Source of the DNA: Nocardia thailandica NBRC 100428
GTDB taxonomy: Bacteria > Actinomycetota > Actinomycetes > Mycobacteriales > Mycobacteriaceae
Reading direction: 5' to 3'
Length of the DNA stretch: 47,287 nt
NCBI RefSeq assembly: GCF_000308795.1
Contig: NZ_BAGK01000162.1
Coordinates: 1 to 47,287, forward strand
Within the stretch, counting starts at the first letter, position 1. Each line of letters opens with the position of its first letter. A model generated the notes under the pieces. It made no database searches, was not told the DNA's origin, and saw only the letters and a list, made by a program, of their open reading frames with translations. Both the position numbers and the translations under genes were made by a program. Shown piece after piece: positions 29,184 to 37,681 of the stretch.

Positions 29184-29836
29184 CGGATCCCCCTCGGGGT
29201 GGTGAGCCGCCCGAGCAGCTGCAGGGCGGCGTCGAGCAACAGGGCGAGCACGACGACGAGGACGGTGCCGGTCAGGGCCTGCGGGACGGCGTTGGGGGTG
29301 CCCAGCCGCGACAGCCCGGAGAAGATCAGGTTGCCCAGGCCCGGCCCCTTGGCGTAGGCGGCCAGGGCGCAGATGCCCATGATCATCTGCGCGCTGACCC
29401 GGATTCCGGCCAGGATCGAGGGCCACGCCAGCGGCATCTCGATCCGGGTCAGCACGCGCAGGCGGTTCATACCGACCCCGCGCGCCGCGTCGACCACGGC
29501 CGGTTCCACCGAGGCCAGGCCCAGGATGGTGTTGCGCACGATGGGCAGCAGGGCGTAGAGCACCAGCGCCACCACCGTCGGGCCGACGCCGAGGCCGAGG
29601 ATCGGGATGAGCAGCCCGAGCAGCGCGAACGACGGCACGGTGAGGATCGCCCCGGCCAGCGCGGTGGCCACCGCCGACCCGATCGGGCTGCGATACACCA
29701 GGATTCCGGCCAGCACCGCGACCAGCGTCGCGGCGATCAGCGACTGGACGACCGCCGACAGGTGCAGATACGAGTCGACCGCCAGCTGTTCGCGCCGGTT
29801 CACCACGAAATCCCACCAGGTACCCAGGATCTCCAC
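29180..29836 (-). CDS. osmoprotectant ABC transporter permease (first)
   Basis: A 218-residue permease starting at the GTG at 29836 (AAGGGGAG ribosome site). It has about five transmembrane helices. SPIGSAVATALAGAILTVPSFALLG and the EAA loop VDAARGVGMNRLRVLTRIEMPLAWPSILAG are typical of OpuC permeases. It is the first gene of the operon. The 345 bp upstream, to the recX stop, must hold the promoter. Its stop overlaps the ATPase TTG start. Confidence 0.9.
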
Positions 29837-30181
29837 CTCCCCTTCACGGTGCTCCTCGCCCGGATTTCCCCGCGGACCCGCCGCGGAAACCGCGGATCCC
29901 GCGGCGGTCCCGGTCGTGGCCCGTCCTCCATCGTCGCCGAATCGGGCTGGGAACACCCGGTTTTCACCACATCCACCGCCACGGGCCCTCGGGAGCGTGG
30001 TCGTGGGTGTCGTCGTCGCCGCACCGAGGCTTCGCGGGTCGCCGCCGGCCTCGACCGGGTGCGGCCGGTCCGGGCGGTCGCGCTGGACACGGGAAGACGA
30101 ACGAGACCCGTGCCCCGCCCGCGACGGCGGCGACACCCGGACCCGGTTCGACCCCGAGTATCGGCCGCCGTGGGGCGCCGG
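29837..30181. other. 345-bp intergenic region between recX and the osmoprotectant operon
   Basis: No convincing gene on either strand; the short frames here are Arg/Pro-rich. It should hold the recA-recX 3' end and the operon promoter. The only notable structure is CCGCCGCGG at 29878-29886 with its complement CCGCGGCGG at 29899-29907, a 9-bp stem about 42 bp upstream of the permease GTG. Confidence 0.5.
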
Positions 30182-32014
30182 TCAGTCGGCGGAACCCGGA
30201 TCCCGTTCGGCCAGTTCGGCCTTGACGATCGCGATGGCCTCGGACATCGAGTAGCCGCGCCGGACCAGCATGGGCACGAGCCGCCGCTGGGCCGCCGAGC
30301 GGTCCTCGGCCGGGCCGAGGGCCGCGATCCGGCGCCGGATCAGCCGCAGGCCCCGTTCGCGTTCCTTCGGATCGGCGGCGGGTTCCTCCGGGTCCCCGTC
30401 ACCGGCATCGTCCTCGACGTCGAGGGCCCGCGTCCCGCGTCCCGTCCACCCGGCGCGACGCGGGCCCTCGACGCGGGCGGACGGCCGGTCGTCGACCTCG
30501 ACGAGGCGGCCGAACCTGCGGACCGGCGGGCGGGCCGAGGGATCCGATTCGGGTCGCGTCTCGCCGGACGTGTCGTCGCCGGCCTCCGGGCGCGAACGGC
30601 GGCGCAGGCCACCGGAACGGGGTGAATCCGTTCCGGCGGCGTCGCGGTCACCGCCCTGGAGCCCGGGACGATCGAGGCTTCGACGGCGACCAGCGGACCG
30701 GCGCGATGCGGCGGAGTGCACCGGGGCTTCCTCGTGGTCACCGTCCCGAGGCCCTCGGCGGTCGAGGCTCGACCGGCGGGCGGCGGGGCGGCGGGGTGGG
30801 GTGGAGGTCATGGCGGCGTCGTCCGGCGACACGGTGTCGTCGGAGGGCGCGGGGTGAGCCGGCGGTTCCCGGTGGATCGTACGGGTGAATCCCGCCGATG
30901 CCAGTTCCTCGCCCGCGACCGCGAAGGCGACCGATCGATCGAAGCCGCGGCGGGCGAGCACGGCGACGAGCCGGCGCAGGGCACGGTCGTAATCGGTACC
31001 GGCGGAGAGGCTCTGGAGCTTGCGGCGGGCGAGGTCGGCGGCGCGGGCGCGTTCGTCCGCGTCCGTGATCGCGGCGAGGGCCTCCTCGGCCAGGGCCGGG
31101 GCGATGCCCTTGTCCCGCAGTTCGCGGCGCAGCGTCGCGCGGCCACGGCCGGAATAGGTGTGGCGGGAATGCACCCACTGCTCGGCGAAGGCGGCGTCGT
31201 CGACGAGGCCGACCTCGGCGAGCCGGACGAGCGCCGCGTCGGCGACCTCGGGGCGGAAACCCTTCTCCGCCAGCCGGTCCGCGAGCTCGGCACGGCTGCG
31301 GGCGCGGACGGCGAGCAGGCGAAGACACGCCTCCTTCGCCTGCTCGACCGTCCCGCCGCCCCGAGGGCCGCGGGCGCCGGGACCGCCAGGCTCGGCCGGT
31401 CCCGCACCGGATCCGGCCGCCACCGGATCCGCGTCCCCGGCCGACCGCACCCACGTGCGATCCGCCGGGAAGTCGTCATCCCCTCGATTTCTCCGCCGTC
31501 CGCGCCGGGAACCCCGCCCGCCGGGCCGGTCCTGACCGGGCTCCCCCGCGGACGGATCCGCCCACGGCGCTCGGTCGTCGGCGTGGTCACCGGCGGATGA
31601 CCCGCCGGTGACCCCGGACGGCGCGGATCGGGAACGTCCGCCGCGCTCGTCGCGGTTGTCGCGGTTGTCGCGGTTGTCCTGGGTACGGCGCGGGTCACCG
31701 TCGCCGAACTCTTCCCGGAGCCGTCCGGTCGAGAACACGCCGCGGGGAGTGTCCCTGTCCCCCAGGGTGTCTCGTCCACGGCGGCCGGTCGGCCCGGCCG
31801 GGTACGCGCGCTGCGGATCGCGCGCACCCGGCCGGGCGTCCGGGGTGTCCGCGGCGGACGAACCACCTTCGTCCGCGCGAACGGGATCGGAACGCCGGCG
31901 AGGCGGCCGGGTTCCGGTGGTCAGGGCATCGGCGTCCGCCGCGGCGCGCGCCTGGCGCGCTGCCGCGTCGAAACCACTGGTGTCGAGTCCGAGACGCTGC
32001 AGCTGCCGCCGCAT
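30182..32014 (-). CDS. recX: RecX, unusually long form with duplicated last repeat
   Basis: 610 residues, against about 150-200 for typical RecX. Residues 1-222 are disordered and charged, including three DNR units near 112-121. Residues about 225-375 are a complete RecX core: R1 AKEACLRLLAVRARSRAELA, R2 VGLVDDAAFAEQWVHSRHTY with LRRELRDKGI, R3 ADLARRKLQSLSAG then RRLVAVLARRGFDRSVAFAV. Residues about 376-550 are a disordered, Arg/Asp/Ser-rich tether with two RRSSLDRR/RRRSLDRP motifs. Residues about 551-604 resemble R3 again: RGLRLIRRRIAALG, RRLVPMLVRRGYSMSEAIAI, VKAELAERD. RecX caps or destabilises RecA filaments and controls SOS. It lies 67 bp after recA, so both are probably SOS-induced. 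Confidence 0.9.
   Translation of the reverse strand: MRRQLQRLGLDTSGFDAAARQARAAADADALTTGTRPPRRRSDPVRADEGGSSAADTPDARPGARDPQRAYPAGPTGRRGRDTLGDRDTPRGVFSTGRLREEFGDGDPRRTQDNRDNRDNRDERGGRSRSAPSGVTGGSSAGDHADDRAPWADPSAGEPGQDRPGGRGSRRGRRRNRGDDDFPADRTWVRSAGDADPVAAGSGAGPAEPGGPGARGPRGGGTVEQAKEACLRLLAVRARSRAELADRLAEKGFRPEVADAALVRLAEVGLVDDAAFAEQWVHSRHTYSGRGRATLRRELRDKGIAPALAEEALAAITDADERARAADLARRKLQSLSAGTDYDRALRRLVAVLARRGFDRSVAFAVAGEELASAGFTRTIHREPPAHPAPSDDTVSPDDAAMTSTPPRRPAARRSSLDRRGPRDGDHEEAPVHSAASRRSAGRRRSLDRPGLQGGDRDAAGTDSPRSGGLRRRSRPEAGDDTSGETRPESDPSARPPVRRFGRLVEVDDRPSARVEGPRRAGWTGRGTRALDVEDDAGDGDPEEPAADPKERERGLRLIRRRIAALGPAEDRSAAQRRLVPMLVRRGYSMSEAIAIVKAELAERDPGSAD
31651..31677. repeat. 9-bp tandem repeat, three copies, inside recX
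   Basis: CGCGGTTGT occurs three times in a row and encodes the DNR units in the N-terminal extension of RecX. Because the unit is a multiple of three, copy-number change would keep the frame. Confidence 0.85.
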
Positions 32015-32081
32015 ATCGGCGACGTGGTCACCGGTCGCGTCCCCGGGGGCCCGCCTGCGCGGCCGGCCCCCGGGCGCGGAC

Positions 32082-33119
32082 TCAGAAATCGGCGGGCGCC
32101 TCGGTCTCGGCGGTCACATCGGCGCCGATACCGAGCTTCTCCTTGATCTTCTTCTCGATCTCGTCGCGCACGTCGGTGTTCTCGAGCAGGAACTTGCGGG
32201 CGTTCTCCTTGCCCTGGCCCAGCTGGTCGCCCTCGTAGGTGTACCAGGAGCCGGACTTGCGGATGAACCCGTGCTCGACGCCCATGTCGATGAGCGAGCC
32301 CTCCTTGGAGATGCCCTGGCCGTAGAGGATGTCGAACTCGGCCTGCTTGAACGGCGGGCTCACCTTGTTCTTCACGACCTTGACGCGGGTGCGGTTGCCG
32401 ACCGCGTCGCTGCCGTCCTTGAGGGTCTCGATGCGGCGCACGTCCAGGCGGACCGAGGCGTAGAACTTCAGCGCCTTACCACCGGTGGTGGTCTCGGGCG
32501 AGCCGAACATGACGCCGATCTTCTCGCGCAGCTGGTTGATGAAGATGGCGGTGGTGCCCGAGCTGTTGAGCGCGCCGGTCATCTTGCGCAGCGCCTGGCT
32601 CATGAGGCGGGCCTGCAGGCCGACGTGGCTGTCGCCCATCTCGCCCTCGATCTCGGCGCGGGGCACCAGGGCGGCCACGGAGTCGATGACGATGATGTCG
32701 ATGGCGCCGGACCGCACGAGCATGTCGGCGATCTCGAGCGCCTGCTCACCGGTGTCGGGCTGGGAGACCAGCAGGGCGTCGGTGTCGACCCCGAGCTTGC
32801 GGGCGTAGTCCGGGTCGAGGGCGTGCTCGGCGTCGATGAAGGCGGCGACACCGCCCGCGGCCTGCGCGTTGGCGACCGCGTGCAGGGCGACGGTGGTCTT
32901 ACCCGAGGACTCCGGGCCGTAGACCTCGACGATGCGACCGCGGGGCAAACCGCCGATGCCGAGCGCGACGTCGAGGGCGATGGAGCCGGTGGGGATGACG
33001 GAGATGGGCTGGCGGGCCTCCTCGCCCAGACGCATGACCGCGCCCTTGCCGAAGCTCTTCTCCACCTGCGCCAGCGCCAGCTCCAGCGCCTTGTCGCGGT
33101 CGTAGGCCTGAGGTGCCAT
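32082..33119 (-). CDS. recA: recombinase RecA
   Basis: A 345-residue RecA from the ATG at 33119, with AAGGGGA as ribosome site. Walker A is GPESSGKTT, Walker [23 protein letters not shown], loop L1 [12 protein letters not shown], and L2 around [24 protein letters not shown]. No intein is present, unlike M. tuberculosis RecA. The C-terminus is acidic ([10 protein letters not shown]). It forms ATP-dependent filaments on ssDNA for strand exchange and triggers LexA self-cleavage. Promoter and LexA box lie at 33202-33229, giving a leader of about 75 nt. Confidence 0.98.
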   Translation of the reverse strand: MAPQAYDRDKALELALAQVEKSFGKGAVMRLGEEARQPISVIPTGSIALDVALGIGGLPRGRIVEVYGPESSGKTTVALHAVANAQAAGGVAAFIDAEHALDPDYARKLGVDTDALLVSQPDTGEQALEIADMLVRSGAIDIIVIDSVAALVPRAEIEGEMGDSHVGLQARLMSQALRKMTGALNSSGTTAIFINQLREKIGVMFGSPETTTGGKALKFYASVRLDVRRIETLKDGSDAVGNRTRVKVVKNKVSPPFKQAEFDILYGQGISKEGSLIDMGVEHGFIRKSGSWYTYEGDQLGQGKENARKFLLENTDVRDEIEKKIKEKLGIGADVTAETEAPADF

Positions 33120-33201
33120 GGTCGGGGTCCCCTTCTCGAGGTGAGTCTTTCTCTTGGTTGGCGCCCACAGTAGAGGCCGGCACCGACAAGTTCTGGCGAC
33201 C

Positions 33202-33229
33202 AGATTAGACGAACACCTGTTCGAGTCAA
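33202..33229 (-). promoter_or_regulatory. recA promoter with LexA box in the spacer
   Basis: On the minus strand, TTGACT (33229-33224) and TAATCT (33207-33202) are 16 bp apart. TCGAAC AGGT GTTCGT at 33224-33209 matches 11 of 12 LexA consensus bases and fills the spacer. LexA binding would block the promoter. Confidence 0.82.
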
Positions 33230-33313
33230 GCGACGCGCCCATCGACACGCACGACCCCCGCAATCCCCCGGCGACACCGACCGCCGCCACCGGCCGGCGG
33301 TCGGCGCGCCCGG

Positions 33314-33763
33314 CTAGCGCTGCGGCAGCACCGGGTCCTCGCCTGGCTGTCGCGGACCGAAGATCCGGCGCTCGGACTCGGCGATGCGAACGTCGTTGAT
33401 ACTGGCCTCGCGCCGGGCCATGCGGCCGTCGGGAGCGAACTCCCACTGCTCGTTGCCGTAGCTGCGCCACCACTGCCCGGTCTCGTCGTGCCACTCGTAC
33501 TGGAAGCGCACCGCGATGCGGTCGCCGTCGAAGGCCCACAGATCCTTGCGCAGCGCGTAGCCGTTCTCGCGCGCCCACTTGCGGGTCAGGAAATCGACGA
33601 TGGCGGCGCGCCCGGTGAAGAACTCGTCGCGGTTGCGCCAGACCGAGTCCTCGGTGTAGGCGGCGGCGACCTTCTCCGGATCGCGGGTGTTCCAGGCGTT
33701 CTCGGCGGCCAGGACCTTGGCCTCGGCGGCGGCGCGATCGAACGGGGGCAGGGGAGGTCGCAT
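33314..33763 (-). CDS. DUF1348 / SnoaL-like (NTF2-fold) protein
   Basis: A 149-residue protein with the family features [70 protein letters not shown] and the C-terminal [19 protein letters not shown]. Length is typical for DUF1348. NTF2-fold proteins bind small hydrophobic ligands in a cone-shaped pocket; no specific reaction is known. It is divergent from a CGNR-type regulator, with TTGACG-18-TAACCT as promoter on the minus strand, so it is probably that regulator's target. Confidence 0.88.
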   Translation of the reverse strand: MRPPLPPFDRAAAEAKVLAAENAWNTRDPEKVAAAYTEDSVWRNRDEFFTGRAAIVDFLTRKWARENGYALRKDLWAFDGDRIAVRFQYEWHDETGQWWRSYGNEQWEFAPDGRMARREASINDVRIAESERRIFGPRQPGEDPVLPQR

Positions 33764-33811
33764 CGGAGTGACCCTTTCGCACGGAAGATTAACTGTCTTT
33801 TCCTTGTTGAG

Positions 33812-33886
33812 AGGTTAGGCAGGGCAGCACCGGGCCGTCAACCGGTGAAACGAACGACACAGGTTAGGAGTCGCGGTTGTTAACCT
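33812..33886. promoter_or_regulatory. shared promoter/operator region with AGGTTAGG direct repeats
   Basis: AGGTTAGG occurs at 33812-33819 and again at 33861-33868, 49 bp apart. The sequence AGGTTA at 33861-33866 also forms an inverted repeat with TAACCT at 33881-33886. The first copy contains the -10 of the DUF1348 gene (TAACCT on the minus strand); the last lies 5 bp before the regulator ATG at 33892. These are good candidate operators for the CGNR regulator. Confidence 0.45.
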
Positions 33887-33891
33887 CAGGC

Positions 33892-34407
33892 ATGCGCGAT
33901 CCCCGTCCGCACACCGGCGAACCCCCCGCCCTCGACCTGCTCAACACCCGCTGGGCGGGCGCGCGCCCGGGCGACCTCCTCGCGGATCTCGACGGGCTCG
34001 CGCTCTGGCTCGAGCTCATCGGGGTCGCCGGGCGGGTCCCCGCCGACGAGCACACCCGGCTGGCCCTCCTCGACGCCCGCGACGCGATCCACGCCGCCGT
34101 CCGCGACGGCGAGTACGCCGCCCTGAACGCGATCCTGGACCGCGGCCGGGTCCGGCGCAGACTGACCGGCGACGGACCCGAGGACGTGCCGGAGGTGGCC
34201 GATCCGGCGGACCTGCCGGGCTGGCTGGCCGCCGACGACCTGTTGCGGCTGCTCGCGCGCGCCCCCGAACGGATCCGCCAGTGCGCGCACCCGGACTGCG
34301 TGCTGTTCTTCTACGACACCTCCAAGAACGGCACCCGTCGCTGGCATTCGATGGCGACCTGCGGGAACCGGGCCAAGGCGGCCCGGCACTACGCGCGCAC
34401 CACCTGA
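33892..34407 (+). CDS. CGNR zinc-finger (ABATE-type) transcriptional regulator
   Basis: The ATG at 33892 gives 171 residues; a TTG 15 bases upstream is a weaker option. The N-terminal ABATE domain includes EPPALDLLNTRWAGARPGDLLADLDGLALWL. The C-terminal zinc finger is complete: IRQCAHPDCVLFFYDTSKNG then RRWHSMATCGNRAKAARHY, with four Cys/His ligands and the name-giving CGNR. These proteins are inferred DNA-binding regulators. TAACCT just before the ATG suggests a leaderless or nearly leaderless mRNA and possible autoregulation. It is convergent with the TPR-kinase gene, one base between stops. Confidence 0.9.
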   Translation: MRDPRPHTGEPPALDLLNTRWAGARPGDLLADLDGLALWLELIGVAGRVPADEHTRLALLDARDAIHAAVRDGEYAALNAILDRGRVRRRLTGDGPEDVPEVADPADLPGWLAADDLLRLLARAPERIRQCAHPDCVLFFYDTSKNGTRRWHSMATCGNRAKAARHYARTT

Positions 34408-34408
34408 G

Positions 34409-35668
34409 TCAGAACAGTTCGTCGAGCAGGCGGAAGTAGGCCAGCCGGGCCGGGTCCGGCGCGGCGAGGCCGTAGGCGGCGCGGAAGGCGTCGATCTCGC
34501 CGGGCCCGTACTCGGCGAGTTCGCGTTCGGCCAGGGCCAGGTCCCGGTAGCGGTCGCCGACGCCGAGCCCGCCCACGTCGAGCAGGGCGCCGTCGGTGAG
34601 CACGTTGTCGGGGGTGAAATCGCCGTGGGTCACCACCGGGTCCTGCGCGGCGGGACGCTCGGCGCGCAGCCGGGCCAGGACCTGCCCGGCGCTGTGGCCG
34701 CGGCGCTCGTCGTCGAAGTCGGACTCGTCGACCAGGCCCTCGTGGACGCGGCGGTGGGCCGCCGCCAGCAGCGCGTCGAGGCTCGCGTCGAAGGGGCAGT
34801 CCGCGGCGGGGATCGCGTGCAGGCGGCGCAGGATACCGCCCATGCGGGCGCCGACCGAGGACCCGGGATCGCCGTCGCCGGGGTCCGTCACGACGCCGTC
34901 GCGGCCGCCCGCGTCGGCCAGGGTGCGGCCGCCGTCGGCCAGGACGAGAACGTCCTCGGCGAAGGCTGCGACGGTGGGCACCGGGATCCCGCGCGCGTCC
35001 AGCCAGCGCAGCCGGTCGTGTTCGGCGACCGCACGCGGCCCGCGCCTGACCCAGTACGGGCCGATCCGCAGCAGCTCGCCGCTGCGGCCTGCGTGTTCGG
35101 CCGACCACACCGCGTCGGGCCCGACCAGCGCGGCGACCTCGGCGGGCAGCGGCAGGGCCAGTTCGTCGAGGTGTTCGAGGGCGGCACGGGTGGACTCGAT
35201 GAGTTCGGTGTCGCCGTCGGCCACCCGCAATCGCAAGGCGGCGTTGAGGAATTCGCGGGCCTCCGCCGGCCGGTGCTGTTCGGCGAGGGACTTGCCCAGG
35301 TGGTGGGCGGCGAAGGAGACCAGTTCGGGTTCCCCCGTGCGGGCCGCGTCGAGGGCGCGCCGGTAGAGCACCTCGGCGGGCCCTGGTTCGCCGCGGTAGC
35401 GGTAGACGTCGGCGAGATTGATCCAGACGGTGATGCGCCGGTGTTCGGTGTCGACCAGGTCGAGCGCGGCGTCGAGCCGGTCGAGCGCCTCGTCGTGGCG
35501 GCCGAGCAGCATCAGCGCGATGCCGAGGCGGCGCAGCCCGGCGAAGTCGTGGGGATCGGCGGCGGCGACCCGCGCGGTGAGGTTCGCGCGATCGACCGGG
35601 ATCATCCGCAGGCGCTCGTCGAACCGGTAGGGCCGTTCGGTCCCGGGATCGGGGGCGGTCACCGCCAT
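34409..35668 (-). CDS. TPR domain fused to an APH(3')-like phosphotransferase
   Basis: The ATG at 35668 gives 419 residues. Residues about 40-175 are TPR-like helices (RLGIALMLLGRHDEALDRLD, VYRYRGEPGPAEVLYRRAL, LGKSLAEQHRPAEAREFLNA). Residues about 185-419 are an aminoglycoside-3'-phosphotransferase fold. The catalytic loop VVTHGDFTPDNVLTDG and the metal Asp in LLDVGGLGVGDRYRDLAL are present, and the protein ends YFRLLDELF, as APH(3') enzymes do. The N-lobe is less complete: where APH(3') has the ATP-binding Lys (YLKM-like), this protein reads YWVRRGP. It may be an active small-molecule kinase or a degenerate one. Resistance cannot be assumed. It lies 7 bp downstream of the DUF3046 gene. Confidence 0.85.
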   Translation of the reverse strand: MAVTAPDPGTERPYRFDERLRMIPVDRANLTARVAAADPHDFAGLRRLGIALMLLGRHDEALDRLDAALDLVDTEHRRITVWINLADVYRYRGEPGPAEVLYRRALDAARTGEPELVSFAAHHLGKSLAEQHRPAEAREFLNAALRLRVADGDTELIESTRAALEHLDELALPLPAEVAALVGPDAVWSAEHAGRSGELLRIGPYWVRRGPRAVAEHDRLRWLDARGIPVPTVAAFAEDVLVLADGGRTLADAGGRDGVVTDPGDGDPGSSVGARMGGILRRLHAIPAADCPFDASLDALLAAAHRRVHEGLVDESDFDDERRGHSAGQVLARLRAERPAAQDPVVTHGDFTPDNVLTDGALLDVGGLGVGDRYRDLALAERELAEYGPGEIDAFRAAYGLAAPDPARLAYFRLLDELF

Positions 35669-35675
35669 GATCTGC

Positions 35676-35867
35676 TCACCATCGCGATCGGGGAACGTCG
35701 AATTCGGCGCACAACGCGCGCCACACGTCGCGGGGATCGACACCTGCCTCGATGGCGGCGGCGCCGGTGCGCCCCAGAACCGGAATCACATGATCGGCGA
35801 GCATCGCGTCGGCCCGGTGGACCCCGAACTCGGTGTGCATCAGCTCGTTGAACTCGGTCAATCGCAC
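35676..35867 (-). CDS. DUF3046 family small protein
   Basis: A 63-residue protein from the GTG at 35867 (VRLTEFNELMHTEFGVHRAD). It matches the DUF3046 pattern: RLTEF start, ADHVIPVLG, AIEAGVDPRDVWRALCAEFDVP. In mycobacteria the equivalent Rv2738c lies next to recA. Function is unknown. The gene runs straight into the TPR-kinase gene. Confidence 0.9.
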   Translation of the reverse strand: MRLTEFNELMHTEFGVHRADAMLADHVIPVLGRTGAAAIEAGVDPRDVWRALCAEFDVPRSRW

Positions 35868-36238
35868 GAAACCCAAGATACCCGCGCCGGGCGGGGTGCG
35901 ACAGGGCGCGGACGCCGTGGACCACAGCGCCGGACGCCACGCCGTCCGGCGGCCCGAGCGCACCCGCTGTCCCCACCACATCACCGCCCGACCGCGAAGC
36001 CCCCGCCGGCGTCCCCCGTCGCGTACCCGTTCTCACCACCACGGGATCGCCCCGATCGGGACACCTCCCCTGCGGCCGGCACTCGCCGCGCCACCCGGTC
36101 ACCCCGGCGACCGCAGCGGCCCGACGGTCGACCCCGCGCTCGTCCCCGTCACCGCCGCGTCCCCACGGACGGCGGCACCACTCGCCCCGGTGGCGCGTCC
36201 GGAGGACGACGGCGCGCAAGCCGCCATGGTCCCCGCCC
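35868..36238. other. 371-bp intergenic region
   Basis: No convincing gene; all frames here are Pro/Arg-rich. CGCCGGACG (35928-35936) and CGTCCGGCG (35943-35951) form a 9-bp hairpin that could terminate the leftward desaturase operon or precede the DUF3046 promoter. The remaining sequence is C-rich on the plus strand. Confidence 0.5.
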
Positions 36239-37651
36239 TCAGCGCAGCAGCCGCAGCGCCCGTTCGGCGGCGTTGGCGCCGCACATCCCGTGCGCGCCGG
36301 GGCCGGGTGGCGTCGCGGCCGAGCAGAGGTAGTGGCCCGGAACGCCGATGTCGTAGGGCTGCAGGGTCTTCCGTGGGCCGAAGACCAGCTGCGGGATGTC
36401 CTTGGCGCCGGTCATGATGTTGCCGCCGACGTAATTGGGGTTGCCGGTGGCGAAGTCGGTGGTGCTGCAAACCGACATGCCGATCACCCGGTCCCGGAAG
36501 CCGGGGGCGAAGCGTTCGAGCTGGGCGATGATCGCCTCGGTGGCGTCGCCGGTGTAGCCGTTGGGTACGTGGGCGTAGGTCCACACGGGGTGGATGTCAC
36601 CCACCGAGCGGCCGGGGTCGGCCAGGTATTGCTGGCCGACCAGGACGAAGGGCCGCTGCGGCATCCGGCCCGCGTGGATATCGCGTTCACCGGCGGCGAC
36701 CTCTGCGAAGGTGCCGCCCAGATGCACCGTGCCCGCCCGGCGCGCGGCCTGCGCGGTCCACGGGACACCCCCCTCGACGGCGAAGTCCACCTTGAAAGCG
36801 CCGGGACCGTAGCGGAACCGGCGGTAGGCGCGGGCAGCACGGCCGGGCAGCCGGTCGCCGAGGATGTCGGCGACCGCGGTCGGCGCGAGATCCCACATGG
36901 TGACGTCCGCGGGAGGCAGGTCCGCGGCCGAGCGCACCCGCACCCCGGTCTCGATCTTGCCGCCGTGGTCGCCGAGGACGGCGGCCATGGCGTCGGCGAT
37001 GCGCTGGGACCCGCCGACGGCGACCGCCCAGCCGTAGCGGTGTCCGGCCGTGAGGATCCCGAGGCCGATGCTCGAGGTCAGCGGCCGGTGCAGCGGATGG
37101 AAGGCGTGCGCGGCGACGCCGCCGAACAGCGCCCGGCCCGCCTCGGTACGGAAGGCACGGGCCAGCCAGGTGGCGGGCACGGTGGCGGGAATCCCGAAGC
37201 GGGCCAGCCGGATCGGATGCCGAGGAAGACGCAGCAGGGGGCGCATGATGTCGGCGCCGATGGCGTCGTAGCCGGCCACCGGACCCTCGAACAGACCCCG
37301 CCACAGCCGCTCGTCGGCGCCGAGACCGGCGGCGGTGTCGGTGATCGAGCGATACAGGACACCGGCGCTGCCGTCGTCGAGGGGGTGGGCGCAGTCGAGG
37401 TCCGCGTGCGCCCAGCGCAATCCGTACCGTTCCAGGTCGACCCGGCGCAGGAAGGGCGAGCCGACCGCCATCGGGTGGATGGCCGAGCAGTGGTCGTGCA
37501 GCAACCCGGGCACGATGGCCTCGCTCGAGCGGGTGCCGCCGCCGACGGTGCCGGCCGCCTCGAGGACCGTCACCTCGAGGCCGGCGCGGGCCAGGGTGAT
37601 CGCCGCCGCCAGTCCGTTGGGGCCGCTGCCGACCACTGTCGCCGTCTTCAT
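36239..37651 (-). CDS. FAD-dependent phytoene-desaturase-like oxidoreductase (CrtI/PYROXD2 type)
   Basis: A 470-residue flavoprotein. The dinucleotide-binding motif VVGSGPNGLAAAITLARAGLEVTVLEA is at the N-terminus, followed by GTVGGGTRS and the CrtI-style VPGLLHDHCSAIHPMAVGSP. Near the C-terminus GVPGHYLCSAATPPGPGAHGMCG is the FAD-closing motif of the NAD(P)/FAD carotenoid-desaturase family. No membrane helix is evident. These enzymes desaturate or oxidise long hydrophobic chains, but many actinobacterial members have unknown substrates. It is the last gene of a leftward set with the DUF3556 membrane gene (30 bp) and the acyl-CoA ligase. Confidence 0.88.
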   Translation of the reverse strand: MKTATVVGSGPNGLAAAITLARAGLEVTVLEAAGTVGGGTRSSEAIVPGLLHDHCSAIHPMAVGSPFLRRVDLERYGLRWAHADLDCAHPLDDGSAGVLYRSITDTAAGLGADERLWRGLFEGPVAGYDAIGADIMRPLLRLPRHPIRLARFGIPATVPATWLARAFRTEAGRALFGGVAAHAFHPLHRPLTSSIGLGILTAGHRYGWAVAVGGSQRIADAMAAVLGDHGGKIETGVRVRSAADLPPADVTMWDLAPTAVADILGDRLPGRAARAYRRFRYGPGAFKVDFAVEGGVPWTAQAARRAGTVHLGGTFAEVAAGERDIHAGRMPQRPFVLVGQQYLADPGRSVGDIHPVWTYAHVPNGYTGDATEAIIAQLERFAPGFRDRVIGMSVCSTTDFATGNPNYVGGNIMTGAKDIPQLVFGPRKTLQPYDIGVPGHYLCSAATPPGPGAHGMCGANAAERALRLLR

Positions 37652-37681
37652 CGACTCGTCCTGTCTCTCTGCGTTTCCGGG

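Noticed and set aside
29800..29935. A 43-codon minus-strand ORF overlapping the first osmoprotectant permease start
   Set aside because: Arg/Pro-rich, no ribosome site, and it does not end at the permease start, so no coupling is implied.
30367..30889. Idea that the RecX linker and C-terminus come from a frameshift
   Set aside because: The frame is continuous and both flanks are RecX-like in the same frame, so no frame repair is needed.
31651..31677. Short tandem repeat as a CRISPR or satellite array
   Set aside because: Only three 9-bp units, no spacers, inside a coding frame.
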